Shown here one piece after another: positions 18,453 to 27,053 of a stretch of DNA of 64,000 bases (the first letter of the stretch is position 1; every line of letters starts with the position of its first letter). This stretch comes from Mastigocoleus testarum BC008 (GTDB lineage: Bacteria > Cyanobacteriota > Cyanobacteriia > Cyanobacteriales > Nostocaceae), in assembly GCF_001456025.1 (NCBI RefSeq), contig NZ_LMTZ01000098.1:1-64000 (forward strand). The letters are read 5' to 3'. The translations under genes were made by a program, and so were the position numbers. The notes under the pieces are model-generated. The model worked only from the letters and a program-made list of their open reading frames with translations, did not search any database and was not told the DNA's origin.

Positions 18453-19292
18453 ATGCACTGGCTACTAACTGGGAAATTGTCTGTAGAAAAACTGACAGTT
18501 AATATTCCGGGATTACCAGCATCTTTACAAGGCACTCGTTTAGTGCAGATGTCAGATTTTCACTACGATGGTTTGCGCCTTTCAGAAAAATTATTAGCAA
18601 CTGCGATCGCAACTTGTAATCGAATTCAACCGGATTTAATTGTACTTACAGGTGATTATGTAACTGACGATCCCGCACCTATTAATCAGTTAGTACTGAG
18701 ACTCAAATATTTACAAAGCAGATTGGGAATTTATGCTGTTCTAGGTAATCATGACATTCACTATAGTCACTCTCGAACAGAAATTACCAATGCTTTAACT
18801 CGTGTAGGAATACAAGTTCTTTGGAACGAAATTGCTTACCCTCTAGGAAAACAGCTACCACTAGTTGGGCTAGCTGATTATTGGTCAGGTGATTTCAAAC
18901 CTGCAGCAGTTATGAACCAGCTAGATATAAAAACACCTCGTATTGTTCTATCCCACAATCCCGATACAGCAGAAATATTGCAACGAAAAAAGTGGCGAGT
19001 AGACTTGCAACTTTCGGGTCATACCCACGGCGGTCATATTGTAATTCCTCATCTCGGCTCAGCTGCAACAATATACCAAAATATTCTTAAGCAACTACCT
19101 CGAAATCTACAATATAGGATGCCATTTACCAAAAGCGAAATCTTCAATGTAGTCAAAAATTGGCAATGGTCAAAAGGATTTCATAATGTAGGTTCAAATA
19201 AACTTTATGTAAATCGTGGTTTGGGTACTTATTTCCCAGGACGCTTTTGCTGTCGACCAGAAATAACCCTGATTACTTTAGCTAGTTATTAG
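18453..19292 (+). CDS. Calcineurin-like metallophosphoesterase (first of a tandem pair)
   Basis: The 279-residue protein has the ordered metal-binding motifs of the metallophosphoesterase superfamily: SDFHYDG (about 34-40), LTGDYVTDD, VLGNHDIHY, LSHNPDT and LSGHTHGGH. The group corresponds to YkuE/COG1408-type enzymes, some of which act on lipids or nucleotide-sugar lipids such as UDP-diacylglucosamine. The true substrate is unknown. No signal peptide or membrane anchor is visible, though the N-terminal HWLLTGKLSVEKL may associate with membranes. A close paralogue follows at 19596, so a local duplication is clear. Confidence 0.9.
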   Translation: MHWLLTGKLSVEKLTVNIPGLPASLQGTRLVQMSDFHYDGLRLSEKLLATAIATCNRIQPDLIVLTGDYVTDDPAPINQLVLRLKYLQSRLGIYAVLGNHDIHYSHSRTEITNALTRVGIQVLWNEIAYPLGKQLPLVGLADYWSGDFKPAAVMNQLDIKTPRIVLSHNPDTAEILQRKKWRVDLQLSGHTHGGHIVIPHLGSAATIYQNILKQLPRNLQYRMPFTKSEIFNVVKNWQWSKGFHNVGSNKLYVNRGLGTYFPGRFCCRPEITLITLASY

Positions 19293-19595
19293 TCATTGAT
19301 TATCAGTATTTGTTCCTCAAACTCTAAAATCTAAAAGAAAAATAATTTGGAGTCCCCGATTGTGGGTAACTCGGCATAATAACACTGCACATTAATTATT
19401 TGAATCTGTTCCCTATTCTCTGTTCCCTTTAATAAACGTTCTGCTTACCGCATTCTAAATGTAGCAATTAAAAAAAAACCGATATTAAAAACTCTCTTAA
19501 ACAGCGATTAAAAATTTTTTAAATAAATTTAATTAAATTTTAATAATGAACTTTGTTAAGTTGATAGTGCTGGTACAAAGAGAGATGTCAGCGTA
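19293..19595. other. Spacer between duplicated metallophosphoesterase genes
   Basis: 303 bases, AT-rich, with a stretch of repeated TAAATTT-like words near 19510-19545. No gene is seen. A GAGAG motif near 19580 may serve as part of the ribosome site of the second copy. The two copies are similar in their coding parts but this spacer is not obviously similar to the region upstream of the first. Confidence 0.4.
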
Positions 19596-20429
19596 ATGCA
19601 CTGGTTGTTATCAGGACCGTTAAAGGTAGAAAAAATAACAGTCAAAATTGCAGGCTTGCCAAAATCATTGCAAGATACCCGGTTAGTACATTTAACCGAT
19701 CTGCACTATGACGGATTGCGCCTTTCTGAAGCTATGCTTGCACAGGCGATCGACATTAGTAACGATGTTAAACCAGATTTAGTACTTTTAACTGGCGATT
19801 ATGTAACAGACGATCCATCACCGATTCATCAACTAGTGCGCAGATTGAAGTATTTAGAAGCTCGATCTGGAGTCTACGCAGTACTTGGAAATCATGATAT
19901 TTATTATCAACGTTCCCGAACTGAGATTACCAATGCTTTCTCCAGTATTGATATTAATGTCCTTTGGAATCAAATTGCTTATCCACTCGGAAAAGAATTA
20001 GCGCTTGTGGGGCTTGCTGATTATTGGTCTCGGGAATTTAAACCTGCACCAGTAATGAATCAGCTAAATGATTCTATACCGCGTATTGTGCTATCCCATA
20101 ATCCAGATACTGCTAAAGTCTTGGAAAAATGGCGGGTTGATTTACAACTTTCCGGTCATACCCATGGCGGTCAATTTGTGATCCCCGGAAAGGGACCAGC
20201 AATAATTTACTATAAAAAATTCAGTCACTTACTTCCCAAAAAAATACGATGTTGGTTACCCTTCTTACGACCTGAATGTGCAAAAGTAGTGAGATATTGG
20301 GAGTGGTCGGAAGGTTTTCATAAAGTGGGTAAAAATCAACTGTATGTAAATCGTGGTTTGGGGACTTTTCCCCCCGGAAGACTATTTTGTCCGCCCGAAC
20401 TGACAATAATTACTCTTGTTGCTAGTTAG
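19596..20429 (+). CDS. Calcineurin-like metallophosphoesterase (second of a tandem pair)
   Basis: This 277-residue paralogue of the preceding gene keeps every metal-binding motif: TDLHYDG, LTGDYVTDD, VLGNHDIYY, LSHNPDT and LSGHTHGGQ. The two proteins align end to end, with long shared blocks such as VEKITV/VEKLTV, PDLVLLTGDYVTDD and LYVNRGLGT, and diverge most in the 200-235 segment. Both should be active phosphoesterases with two metal ions. Divergence with conserved catalysis suggests subfunctional copies rather than decay. The substrate is unknown. Confidence 0.9.
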   Translation: MHWLLSGPLKVEKITVKIAGLPKSLQDTRLVHLTDLHYDGLRLSEAMLAQAIDISNDVKPDLVLLTGDYVTDDPSPIHQLVRRLKYLEARSGVYAVLGNHDIYYQRSRTEITNAFSSIDINVLWNQIAYPLGKELALVGLADYWSREFKPAPVMNQLNDSIPRIVLSHNPDTAKVLEKWRVDLQLSGHTHGGQFVIPGKGPAIIYYKKFSHLLPKKIRCWLPFLRPECAKVVRYWEWSEGFHKVGKNQLYVNRGLGTFPPGRLFCPPELTIITLVAS

Positions 20430-20562
20430 GGGTAATGGGTAATAGGTAATGGGTAATAGGTCAAAGTTAATAAATTCTGAATAGAAAGCAACGATCGCAA
20501 ATAAATTCAATTACCATATGCCGTTTGCCGTGGTAGGTTGTGTTATCACCAATTACCAATTA

Positions 20563-20593
20563 CCATATGCCGCTTGCGGCGGCACGCAGTGCT
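20563..20593. repeat. Dispersed 31-base repeat, copy 1
   Basis: This 31-base sequence, beginning CCATATGCCGCTTGCGG and ending GCACGCAGTGCT, is identical to 30431-30461. It contains the palindrome CCGCTTGCGG. It lies next to tandem heptamers, as does the second copy, which suggests a family of small extragenic elements. Confidence 0.8.
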
Positions 20594-20601
20594 TATGGCT
20601 C

Positions 20602-20644
20602 TTAGCGGAAGCGTGACGCCAGTCATACGCCACGCTTCCGCTAA
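20602..20644. repeat. Perfect 14-bp inverted repeat
   Basis: TTAGCGGAAGCGTG (20602-20615) is exactly complementary to CACGCTTCCGCTAA (20631-20644), with a 15-base loop. It continues directly from the dispersed 31-base repeat and looks like part of the same extragenic element rather than a simple terminator, as no T run follows. Confidence 0.75.
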
Positions 20645-20680
20645 CACCAATTACCAATTACCAATCCCCAAAACAATTTA

Positions 20681-20724
20681 ACCGCCTGTAGCTATGACGG
20701 AAAGGTGTCAGTAGCATAGGCGGT
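20681..20724. repeat. Hairpin with ACCGCCT/AGGCGGT arms
   Basis: ACCGCCT (20681-20687) pairs with AGGCGGT (20718-20724). The inner TAGCTATGAC and GTGTCAGTAGC can extend the pairing imperfectly. It could be a terminator for the upstream metallophosphoesterase transcript, 250 bases away, or part of an extragenic element. Confidence 0.5.
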
Positions 20725-21294
20725 TGCCAACCATTAAACCGATTCAGATATAGTAAAACTTTAATTGAAATCAAAAACTAGTATGGACAGTATTGCGATT
20801 TATCTACAACCAATATGAAGCATCCTTTGTATTCCAGCTAGGCAGACATTTTTGGCTGTGCGTTCTATAACCTCCAAATTAACTCGACAGACTAAAGGCG
20901 AAAACACATTAACTGGATGCAATAATGGAGTAGATATTTCCAAATCATCAGAGCGGGAGGACACTAGCTCTAATTCCTTCGTTTGGATAACTTATGAAAG
21001 AGATTTCTTTGTTGTGTCCATATGATTAAATTAGCACCACTTTATTGTAAACTCAGCAACTGTTTACTAAAGTTGATACTCATTTATTTCGCGTAATATT
21101 TGTCTCGATTGTCTAATTCAAGACTAGAGTAAGTATTCGCAAATACATTTATTTTTGTTAATTGTTTTTTATAGGGAATAAGCTGCTACGCATTTAACTT
21201 ATATATTCATTTCTCATTGGTTAATGGCTACAAATCTTGTCCCTTCTTCCTTCTTCCCTCTTCCTTCTTCCTTCTTCCCTCTTCCTTCTTCCTT

Positions 21295-21323
21295 GCTGTT
21301 GTGCATTTAAAATGCACAACAGC
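21295..21323. repeat. Perfect 29-base palindrome beside a polypyrimidine tract
   Basis: From GCTGTTGTGCATTT through the central A to AAATGCACAACAGC the sequence is an exact inverted repeat with 14-base arms and essentially no loop. A strand-asymmetric C/T tract of about 50 bases immediately precedes it. With no loop, it suits a protein-binding site or a cruciform better than an RNA hairpin. Confidence 0.8.
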
Positions 21324-21590
21324 TTATGGAGAAAACCCCGCAGGGTAGGAACGCTGACCAAGACAGGGAAGGGGGAAAAGGGAACAGGTTCAAAGAGTTG
21401 CTCAAAAAGTTGATGTGTAGCAGTGTTTTTTGAAATTGGTATAACTCAGAGATAGCGGCTAAACGTCTTTTATAGTTATTTACTTTTTATAGTTATTTAC
21501 TCAGTCGCTAATAAAGAAATTGTCCATAAGGTTGCACACCAAAATTTTGAGTATCATAATATACTCTGTGCTGCTACCCAATATGATTCT

Positions 21591-22310
21591 ATGGGATTAA
21601 TTACTCGTTATTTCCATCAATTTGGACTTTTGAATTTTATTCGCTTTGTATCGCTTGAATTAATCTCTAAAATTTTTGATTCTCACAATATATATAGTTA
21701 TTCCCAAACTGGAGAAGACAGAATTATTACTTCCTACTTATGGAAAAATGAGGGGTTTTATATTGATGTTGGTTGCAATCATCCCATTCACTATTCCAAT
21801 ACTTTTATTTTATACAGGAGAGGTTGGACTGGTATAAATATTGATGCTAATGAGACATTGATTAGCAAGTACAAAAGGTTGAGGAAGCGAGATACTAATA
21901 TTTGTGCAGTTGTATCTGACCAAGAGAAAGAAGTTGTGTTCACAGAATTCGATGATTCTTTTGTTTCCTCAATTAATGCTGAGCATGTTGAAAACTGGAA
22001 AAATCATCGCCAAGTTAGCAACCAACATGTTGTGACAAGTATTTCTCTAAATACTATTTTGGAGAAGTGTAATGCTCCCAAAGTCATTGATTTGCTGTCG
22101 ATTGATGTTGAGGGACATGATTTTGAGGTTCTTTCTTCATTAGATTTGAATATTTATCGTCCCAGATTAATCGTTGTTGAAATACATAAATTTGATATTA
22201 ATAATCCTTCTACAAGTAAGATCTACGAACATTTAACCAAGCATAACTACAAAATGGTTAGCTATGCGGTTATGAATGGTTATTTTTTAGATGCTTTAGC
22301 TGAAAAGTGA
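21591..22310 (+). CDS. FkbM-family methyltransferase
   Basis: The 239-residue protein shows FkbM-family features: YSQTGEDRII, the SAM-binding strand GFYIDVGCNHPIHYSNT, GWTGINIDANETLI and, near the C-terminus, IDLLSIDVEGHDFEVLSSLD. Enzymes of this family O-methylate sugars or other hydroxyls in polysaccharides and secondary metabolites using S-adenosylmethionine. No glycan or polyketide cluster adjoins it here, so the substrate is unknown. The N-terminus is slightly hydrophobic (LNFIRFVSLELI) but has no clear signal. It ends convergent with the RluA-type gene. Confidence 0.85.
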   Translation: MGLITRYFHQFGLLNFIRFVSLELISKIFDSHNIYSYSQTGEDRIITSYLWKNEGFYIDVGCNHPIHYSNTFILYRRGWTGINIDANETLISKYKRLRKRDTNICAVVSDQEKEVVFTEFDDSFVSSINAEHVENWKNHRQVSNQHVVTSISLNTILEKCNAPKVIDLLSIDVEGHDFEVLSSLDLNIYRPRLIVVEIHKFDINNPSTSKIYEHLTKHNYKMVSYAVMNGYFLDALAEK

Positions 22311-22374
22311 TTTTTGTTGATTGAGTACTATGAGTTATTCTTATAATTAATCTTAGAGTTTTGATTCTGCCACA

Positions 22375-24144
22375 TCAAAAAGGTGTTTCTACGTTTAAAT
22401 GTATTTTTTGTTTGATTTGAGGATGATTGAAGTAAAGTTCTCTCGCGTGCAAATGTAATCGGTCTACTTCTGCGTTACACCCGTACAGGCGATCGCCTAA
22501 GATTGAAATACCCAAACCCTGTGGATCTGCAGCGTGAACTCTTAATTGATGGGTTCGTCCTGTCAAAGGAATAAACTCAACCCGAGTACGCTTGTTTTCT
22601 ATTTTTACTAATTTGAATTTGGTTAAACTGGGTTTACCATATTGCTGATTAATTTCCTGATAGGGGCGATTGTCAGGATTTCCCCATAGTGGTAATTCAA
22701 TTATCCCTTCCTCAGTAGTAATAACACCTGCAAGTACAGCTTCGTAAACCTTGTATACATGTCGTTCTTGAAACTGTTTACTAATTTGACGATAGGTTTC
22801 CAAATCTTTTGCTAGAAGTAGAATACCAGAGGTATCCATATCTAAACGATGTACTGCTGTGAGATTTTCAGCAGTTGGTAATAAATTATTTAAACGACTC
22901 AACACACTATCTTGATTATGAAGATATCGTCCGGGAACTGATAGTAAGCTAGGAGGTTTATTAACAGCAATCAACCATTCATCTTCATAAATAATTGACA
23001 AATCAAGCATATCTTGTGGAGACGCGTTAACAAAGCATTCCCCCAGAGAAACATGATTTTGGTAAGATTGTGTTTCTACATCGTTTCTAGATTGCAAACC
23101 CGACAACAAAAACCCCATCAATGGTTGACAGCGTTCCACACAAGCACCATAGAATTTACCTGAAGTTTTTTTACCTAGAATTTTTTGACCTAGAATTTTC
23201 TCCCCACTAATGGAAGAATCTACTCCAGAAGACTTTCCCCACCAAAATTCAGCCATTGCTAAAGGTTTCAAGCTATGTGTCGCTGCATAGTGGAGTAATT
23301 TAGGAGCGCAACAGTCCCCGGTTCCTGTAGGTAAGCCAGATGGCATTAATTCTTGTAATGTTTTTGACTTTCCTAGAAAATTTATCAGGTTATAAGCAGC
23401 ATGCATTTTTGCTTGAAGTTGACGAGATAATTCCTTACGTTGTTGTTTTAATTCCCGTATCTTTGCATTTGCTGCATCAATGATTGCTTTAAGGGGTTTT
23501 AATGCTCGATCGCGTTGGCGTTTGAGTTGTCTTCGTTCGATCCCATCTTGACGACTTGCTTCATCAAGTTCTTGGAGTTTTGTATTAAGTTCTTCACCTG
23601 TGAGTGTTTCAGAGATTTCCTGACGTTTTCTGTGACGTTCTTGTTTGCAGTTGCGATGGCGATCGCTCATTTTTTGTAACTGTTGTTCAAATCCCTCGGA
23701 TATTTGTTTGTATTGGCTTCGTTCGGGAAGTTCTTTGAGCTTAATTATTTCTTGTTTAATAGCTTCTAATTTAACTAAGGTAAACTTTTCATCTAATGCA
23801 ACTTCTTCACGTCCCGGAATTGGTGGAACCCAACCTTCAACTACACCCCAACCATTGAGCAACCCTGAGAAAGCTTTAAGTATCCTTTGTTCACCAGAAG
23901 GTAATTCAACTAGTAATATCCCGTACATTTTACCTTCGTGGGAATATACTTCATCTTTGTCCAGATGTTGCATTAAACCAATCGCGATCGCTTCTGCTTG
24001 TGGAGTGCGGGGAAGCTTTAATAGTTCGCCAGTTTGCGGGCAATGTCCTTCATAGTAATATTTGGGGGGTGAATTATTAGTTGTAAATTCCTTGGTTTGG
24101 AAATTGGAACCCGTAAAATCTGATAATAGGTGAAGAGTTACCAT
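22375..24144 (-). CDS. RluA-family pseudouridine synthase with long N-terminal extension
   Basis: The last 220 residues of this 589-residue protein are an RluA catalytic domain: EDEWLIAVNKPPSLLSVPGR, HRLDMDTSG with catalytic Asp435, YEAVLAG, PLTGRTHQLRVH and LHLHA. Such enzymes convert uridine to pseudouridine in rRNA or tRNA. The first 370 residues are unusual. They begin with a YYYEGHCPQTGELLKLPRT segment, then a charged, probably coiled-coil region (about 130-265, rich in Lys, Arg, Glu and Gln). A Cys-containing segment follows (TGTGDCCAPKLLHYA, FYGACVERCQPLMGFLL), which could bind metal or RNA. A similar architecture exists in a subgroup of larger RluA-like proteins. The target uridine is unknown. 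Confidence 0.88.
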   Translation of the reverse strand: MVTLHLLSDFTGSNFQTKEFTTNNSPPKYYYEGHCPQTGELLKLPRTPQAEAIAIGLMQHLDKDEVYSHEGKMYGILLVELPSGEQRILKAFSGLLNGWGVVEGWVPPIPGREEVALDEKFTLVKLEAIKQEIIKLKELPERSQYKQISEGFEQQLQKMSDRHRNCKQERHRKRQEISETLTGEELNTKLQELDEASRQDGIERRQLKRQRDRALKPLKAIIDAANAKIRELKQQRKELSRQLQAKMHAAYNLINFLGKSKTLQELMPSGLPTGTGDCCAPKLLHYAATHSLKPLAMAEFWWGKSSGVDSSISGEKILGQKILGKKTSGKFYGACVERCQPLMGFLLSGLQSRNDVETQSYQNHVSLGECFVNASPQDMLDLSIIYEDEWLIAVNKPPSLLSVPGRYLHNQDSVLSRLNNLLPTAENLTAVHRLDMDTSGILLLAKDLETYRQISKQFQERHVYKVYEAVLAGVITTEEGIIELPLWGNPDNRPYQEINQQYGKPSLTKFKLVKIENKRTRVEFIPLTGRTHQLRVHAADPQGLGISILGDRLYGCNAEVDRLHLHARELYFNHPQIKQKIHLNVETPF

Positions 24145-24164
24145 AAATAATTAACTGAATATCA

Positions 24165-24240
24165 TATTATTTACTTATTACTCATCACTTATTACTCATT
24201 ACTCATCACTTATCACTCATTACTCATTACTCATTACTTA
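24165..24240. repeat. Tandem TACTCAT-type repeats
   Basis: Degenerate units of TTACTCAT/CACTTAT run between the stop of one minus-strand gene and the start of the next. The complementary family (TAATGAG) recurs in the spacer between rplB and rpsS (about 33885-33950), so this is one more extragenic repeat type. Confidence 0.7.
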
Positions 24241-25030
24241 CCAGCTTTACACCCCTCGTCACTTGCTGTATCCAGCCAATGTACTTGGTTTTTACGGAAT
24301 TAAATCCAGCCGTTCGCATCCAATCATCAACACTCCCACTAGCATATACTTTTGAGTAAGGTTCTCTAAAAAGTTCAATTAACCAATCAGTATGGCGAAG
24401 AATTTTTTGATTCCCATCCAAAACGATCGCTTCCCCTCCTGGTTTAAGCAAGCGGAAGCATTCTTGCAAAATTAATTGGGAAATATTGGGTGGTGTTTCA
24501 TGTAGTAGAAACGAAACCGTCACTAAATCGAAAGTATTGGATTCCAAACCGGTAGATTCGGCTAAACCATGAAGGAAATTTATATCTAATTTTGCTTTTC
24601 GTGCTTTGTGTTCTGCTAAAACCAGCATATGAGTAGATAAATCTAACCCAACCGTGGTTGCTTGTAGATAAGCCTGTTTTAGCATTAAGGTAGTTGAAGC
24701 GGTACCACAACCAAGGTCGAGAATCTGTTTTGGTTCCGATTCAATTGCAGCAAGTAACTGTTTGCGTACCCAAGTCTCGTTTGGTGGTGAAGCGAATGCT
24801 GTAACTAAATCGTAAGTAATTGCTGCAATCGGGTTCAAATAGCCATTCTCAATTCCATGAAAATTTTGACTGCTGTAATATTGTGGATAGCTTAGCTCTG
24901 GATCGTGAAAACGAATCCCTTCTTTTTCCCAATTTGTACTTTCATAAATTCGCAGTTTTTCTTTACCGATGAGAAGGCGGATAATTGATTCAAAAGAAAG
25001 CTGCAAGATTTGATTATGAATTCCTGTCAC
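24227..25030 (-). CDS. Class I SAM-dependent methyltransferase
   Basis: The 267-residue protein carries motif I ILDLGCGTASTTL (about 130-142), the post-I acidic loop TVGLDLSTHML, and motif IV-like NTFDLVTVSFLLHETPP. A helical N-terminal 120 residues precede the Rossmann fold. It is a Methyltransf_11/25-type enzyme whose substrate is unknown. The 3' end overlaps the TACTCAT-type repeat tract. Expression with the downstream RluA-type gene is possible, as both are on the minus strand about 80 bases apart. Confidence 0.85.
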   Translation of the reverse strand: MTGIHNQILQLSFESIIRLLIGKEKLRIYESTNWEKEGIRFHDPELSYPQYYSSQNFHGIENGYLNPIAAITYDLVTAFASPPNETWVRKQLLAAIESEPKQILDLGCGTASTTLMLKQAYLQATTVGLDLSTHMLVLAEHKARKAKLDINFLHGLAESTGLESNTFDLVTVSFLLHETPPNISQLILQECFRLLKPGGEAIVLDGNQKILRHTDWLIELFREPYSKVYASGSVDDWMRTAGFNSVKTKYIGWIQQVTRGVKLVSNE

Positions 25031-25180
25031 AGCAATCTCTATTTATAACTACTCACTAAATAGGATATAACATTTATGGATTTATATTTATGGATCTAAT
25101 CATCTAAAATATTACTATCGGTAAAGTATATCCGCTATATATTAAAAAATAGTAAAAGTTAAGATTTTTTCAATTAAACC

Positions 25181-25489
25181 ATGAAAAAAAATATTGTTAC
25201 CTCGATTAAATTTATCTCTACAATATTGATTACATGTGCTATTGGATTAGAGTTATGGAATATTTATGCCATATATACTCAAGCTCAAATTCCAAATTTT
25301 CTACATCCAGTTTTTTGGATTGAACGTGTTGCTGTTATAAGTCATCTCATTGAAGCAATTATAGCCACTTATTTTGCACCTTCACGTAATAAAACGCCGA
25401 TTAAATATGGTATTTATACTTTTTTCGTTGGTACTGTTGGGCTATTAGAACTTTTTGACAAAACAAATAATCTCCTTGAAGATAGATAG
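25181..25489 (+). CDS. Small membrane protein of unknown function (102 residues)
   Basis: I do not recognise a named family. Three hydrophobic segments are visible (about residues 8-30, 45-68 and 75-92), so it is likely an integral membrane protein with a short cytosolic tail. The motif FWIERVAVISHLIEAIIATYF is patterned like a real transmembrane helix with charged edges. It is transcribed away from the SAM methyltransferase upstream, and no clear ribosome site is visible before the ATG. It is probably a genuine gene because its frame is preserved and its composition differs from the AT-rich spacer. Confidence 0.65.
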   Translation: MKKNIVTSIKFISTILITCAIGLELWNIYAIYTQAQIPNFLHPVFWIERVAVISHLIEAIIATYFAPSRNKTPIKYGIYTFFVGTVGLLELFDKTNNLLEDR

Positions 25490-26001
25490 TTTGAAGCTCT
25501 AACTGTGTGTAGTCATTAATGTTGAGGATAAAAATATTCTCAAAAATATAATCTATCTCACTGTTAGTATCTCTTAGAGTCAAAGTTATCTGCACCCTGA
25601 TAAATTTTATATATCTTTAATTAGAATTTCCAAAAAATCGAAAAAATTAATTAGTGGATTGTAGATACAACAAAAAAATAGTGAGTGTAGGAGCAATTTA
25701 CAGATTTGTGACCAATTATTTAAAAAATTATTTTGAGTAGTTATTTCAAACAATTAATTCGAACACTATTAATTGTGTATCACTACCCTTTTATGTCCCT
25801 GCATAAGATGGTAACTATCATCCCCAAGTTTATAAAACTTTAATGCCAAAGTCTAAGCTCTTAGGGGATACAATATTGTATTAGGGGACTAAAAACTTAA
25901 GCTTTTAGATTCTAAGCTTTTAGATTCTAAGCCTTTAAACTAAAACTTAAGTATCAATAATTATTCTCCTCTATAAACTCCAAAGCTTACGTGAATCACT
26001 C
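25490..26001. other. Intergenic region with short direct repeats
   Basis: About 510 AT-rich bases without a gene. At about 25898-25940 a TAAGCTTTTAGATTC unit occurs twice, with a degenerate third copy. The promoter of the next methyltransferase must lie here. Confidence 0.45.
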
Positions 26002-26790
26002 ATGAAAGACTTGGAACAGAGAAAAAACTGGTTTTCTCCGGTCGCTGCAGCTTATAACAAAGCTAGACCAAGTTATCCCGTGCAGATTGTTCGTCGTGTA
26101 GTAGAGCTAGCTCGACTTTCTTCTGACTCAATTATTCTTGAAGTCGGCTGTGGTCCAGGGACTGCAACTATTACATTTGCTCAACTAGGTTTCTCAATGC
26201 AATGCATAGAGCCGAGTCAAGATTTTTACGAGATAGCCCTACGCAATTGTCAACAATATCCAAAAATAGAAATTAACTGTACTTCCTTTGAAGAATGGGA
26301 GTTAGAGACTAACAGGTTTGATGCGGTAATGGCTGCAAGTGCTTTTCATTGGATATCACCTGACGTTGCTTATTCTAAAGCCGCTGATGCTCTCAAAGAT
26401 AACGGTTTCTTGATTTTATTGTGGAATATGACACCTCAAATTCCATATGAAATATATCAAGTACTCAATGAAGTTTATGGAACTCAGGCTCCTCCATTAA
26501 CGCGATATGAAACCAGAGAAACTCAAGAAAAAATTCTTTGGGGCTTTGGACGGAATATTCTCAAATCTGGACGATTTAAAGGGTTAATGTCTGAAAACAT
26601 ACTTTGCAAAATAAGTTACCAGGTTGAGGTTTACCTTGAACTTCTAAGCACTTTTTCACCATATCGAAATTTACCGCGTTCCCACAGAGATTCTTTGTTC
26701 GCAGGTTTAAGACAGGTAATTCAAAATCATTTTGGAGATTATATCCAAATCTCATATTTGAGTGCTTTTCATGTTGCTCAAAAAATCTAG
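26002..26790 (+). CDS. Class I SAM-dependent methyltransferase
   Basis: The 262-residue protein begins with AAAYNKARPSYP, typical of a subgroup of Methyltransf_11 enzymes. Motif I is ILEVGCGPGTATI (about 46-58), followed by MQCIEPSQDF and FDAVMAASAFHWI. The downstream half contains the variable substrate-binding part. The substrate is unknown; relatives are annotated simply as methyltransferases. It is unrelated in detail to the methyltransferase at 24227-25030, so it is not a recent duplicate. Confidence 0.85.
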   Translation: MKDLEQRKNWFSPVAAAYNKARPSYPVQIVRRVVELARLSSDSIILEVGCGPGTATITFAQLGFSMQCIEPSQDFYEIALRNCQQYPKIEINCTSFEEWELETNRFDAVMAASAFHWISPDVAYSKAADALKDNGFLILLWNMTPQIPYEIYQVLNEVYGTQAPPLTRYETRETQEKILWGFGRNILKSGRFKGLMSENILCKISYQVEVYLELLSTFSPYRNLPRSHRDSLFAGLRQVIQNHFGDYIQISYLSAFHVAQKI

Positions 26791-27053
26791 TTATTTAGGG
26801 AATAGGGAACAGGGAACGCGAACAGGAGGGGATAAGAGAAAGATAATATAAACCGAAGTCATCCTTCTCGAAGCTCTCCCGAGTTTAACCACCTCCGAAC
26901 CTTCCCTGAGTAAAACCCCTCCCCTCCTAATATCCCCCGAGTTCAACCCCCTCCTGACCTCCCCCAAGGGAGGAACTTTAGTTGACCTATGGTAAATAGT
27001 TGTAAAGAAATGTAAAGTATTTACATATGGATTTTTAATGTGCGGCGAAAACA
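26791..27053. other. Spacer with CCCTCC-rich tract
   Basis: A 263-base spacer. The part at about 26870-26970 is a run of imperfect CCTCCC/CCCCTCC words including CCCGAGTT repeats, a C-rich tract strongly unlike its AT-rich surroundings. A 103-codon open frame on the minus strand lies over it but appears to be a compositional artefact. Confidence 0.45.

Larger units (their letters stand above)
20430..21590. other. Long repeat-rich intergenic region
   Basis: About 1,160 bases without a convincing gene. It holds heptamer-type repeats (about 20430-20460, 20550-20565, 20645-20665), a dispersed 31-base repeat (20563-20593), two strong hairpins (20602-20644 and 20681-20724), a polypyrimidine tract of CTTCTTCCCT units (about 21241-21294) and a perfect 29-base palindrome (21295-21323). 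A 64-codon open frame on the minus strand at 20800-20991 has no good start and was not accepted. Confidence 0.55.

Noticed and set aside
20800..20991. 64-codon open frame on the minus strand in the repeat-rich gap (contains NLEVIERTAKNVCLAG)
   Set aside because: It has no ATG and no ribosome site, and I cannot tie it to a family. It could be a gene relic but the evidence is too thin.
20430..21590. CRISPR-like array suspected because of repeated words
   Set aside because: Repeats are 7-14 bases, adjacent or irregular, with no 25-40 base repeats separated by uniform spacers.
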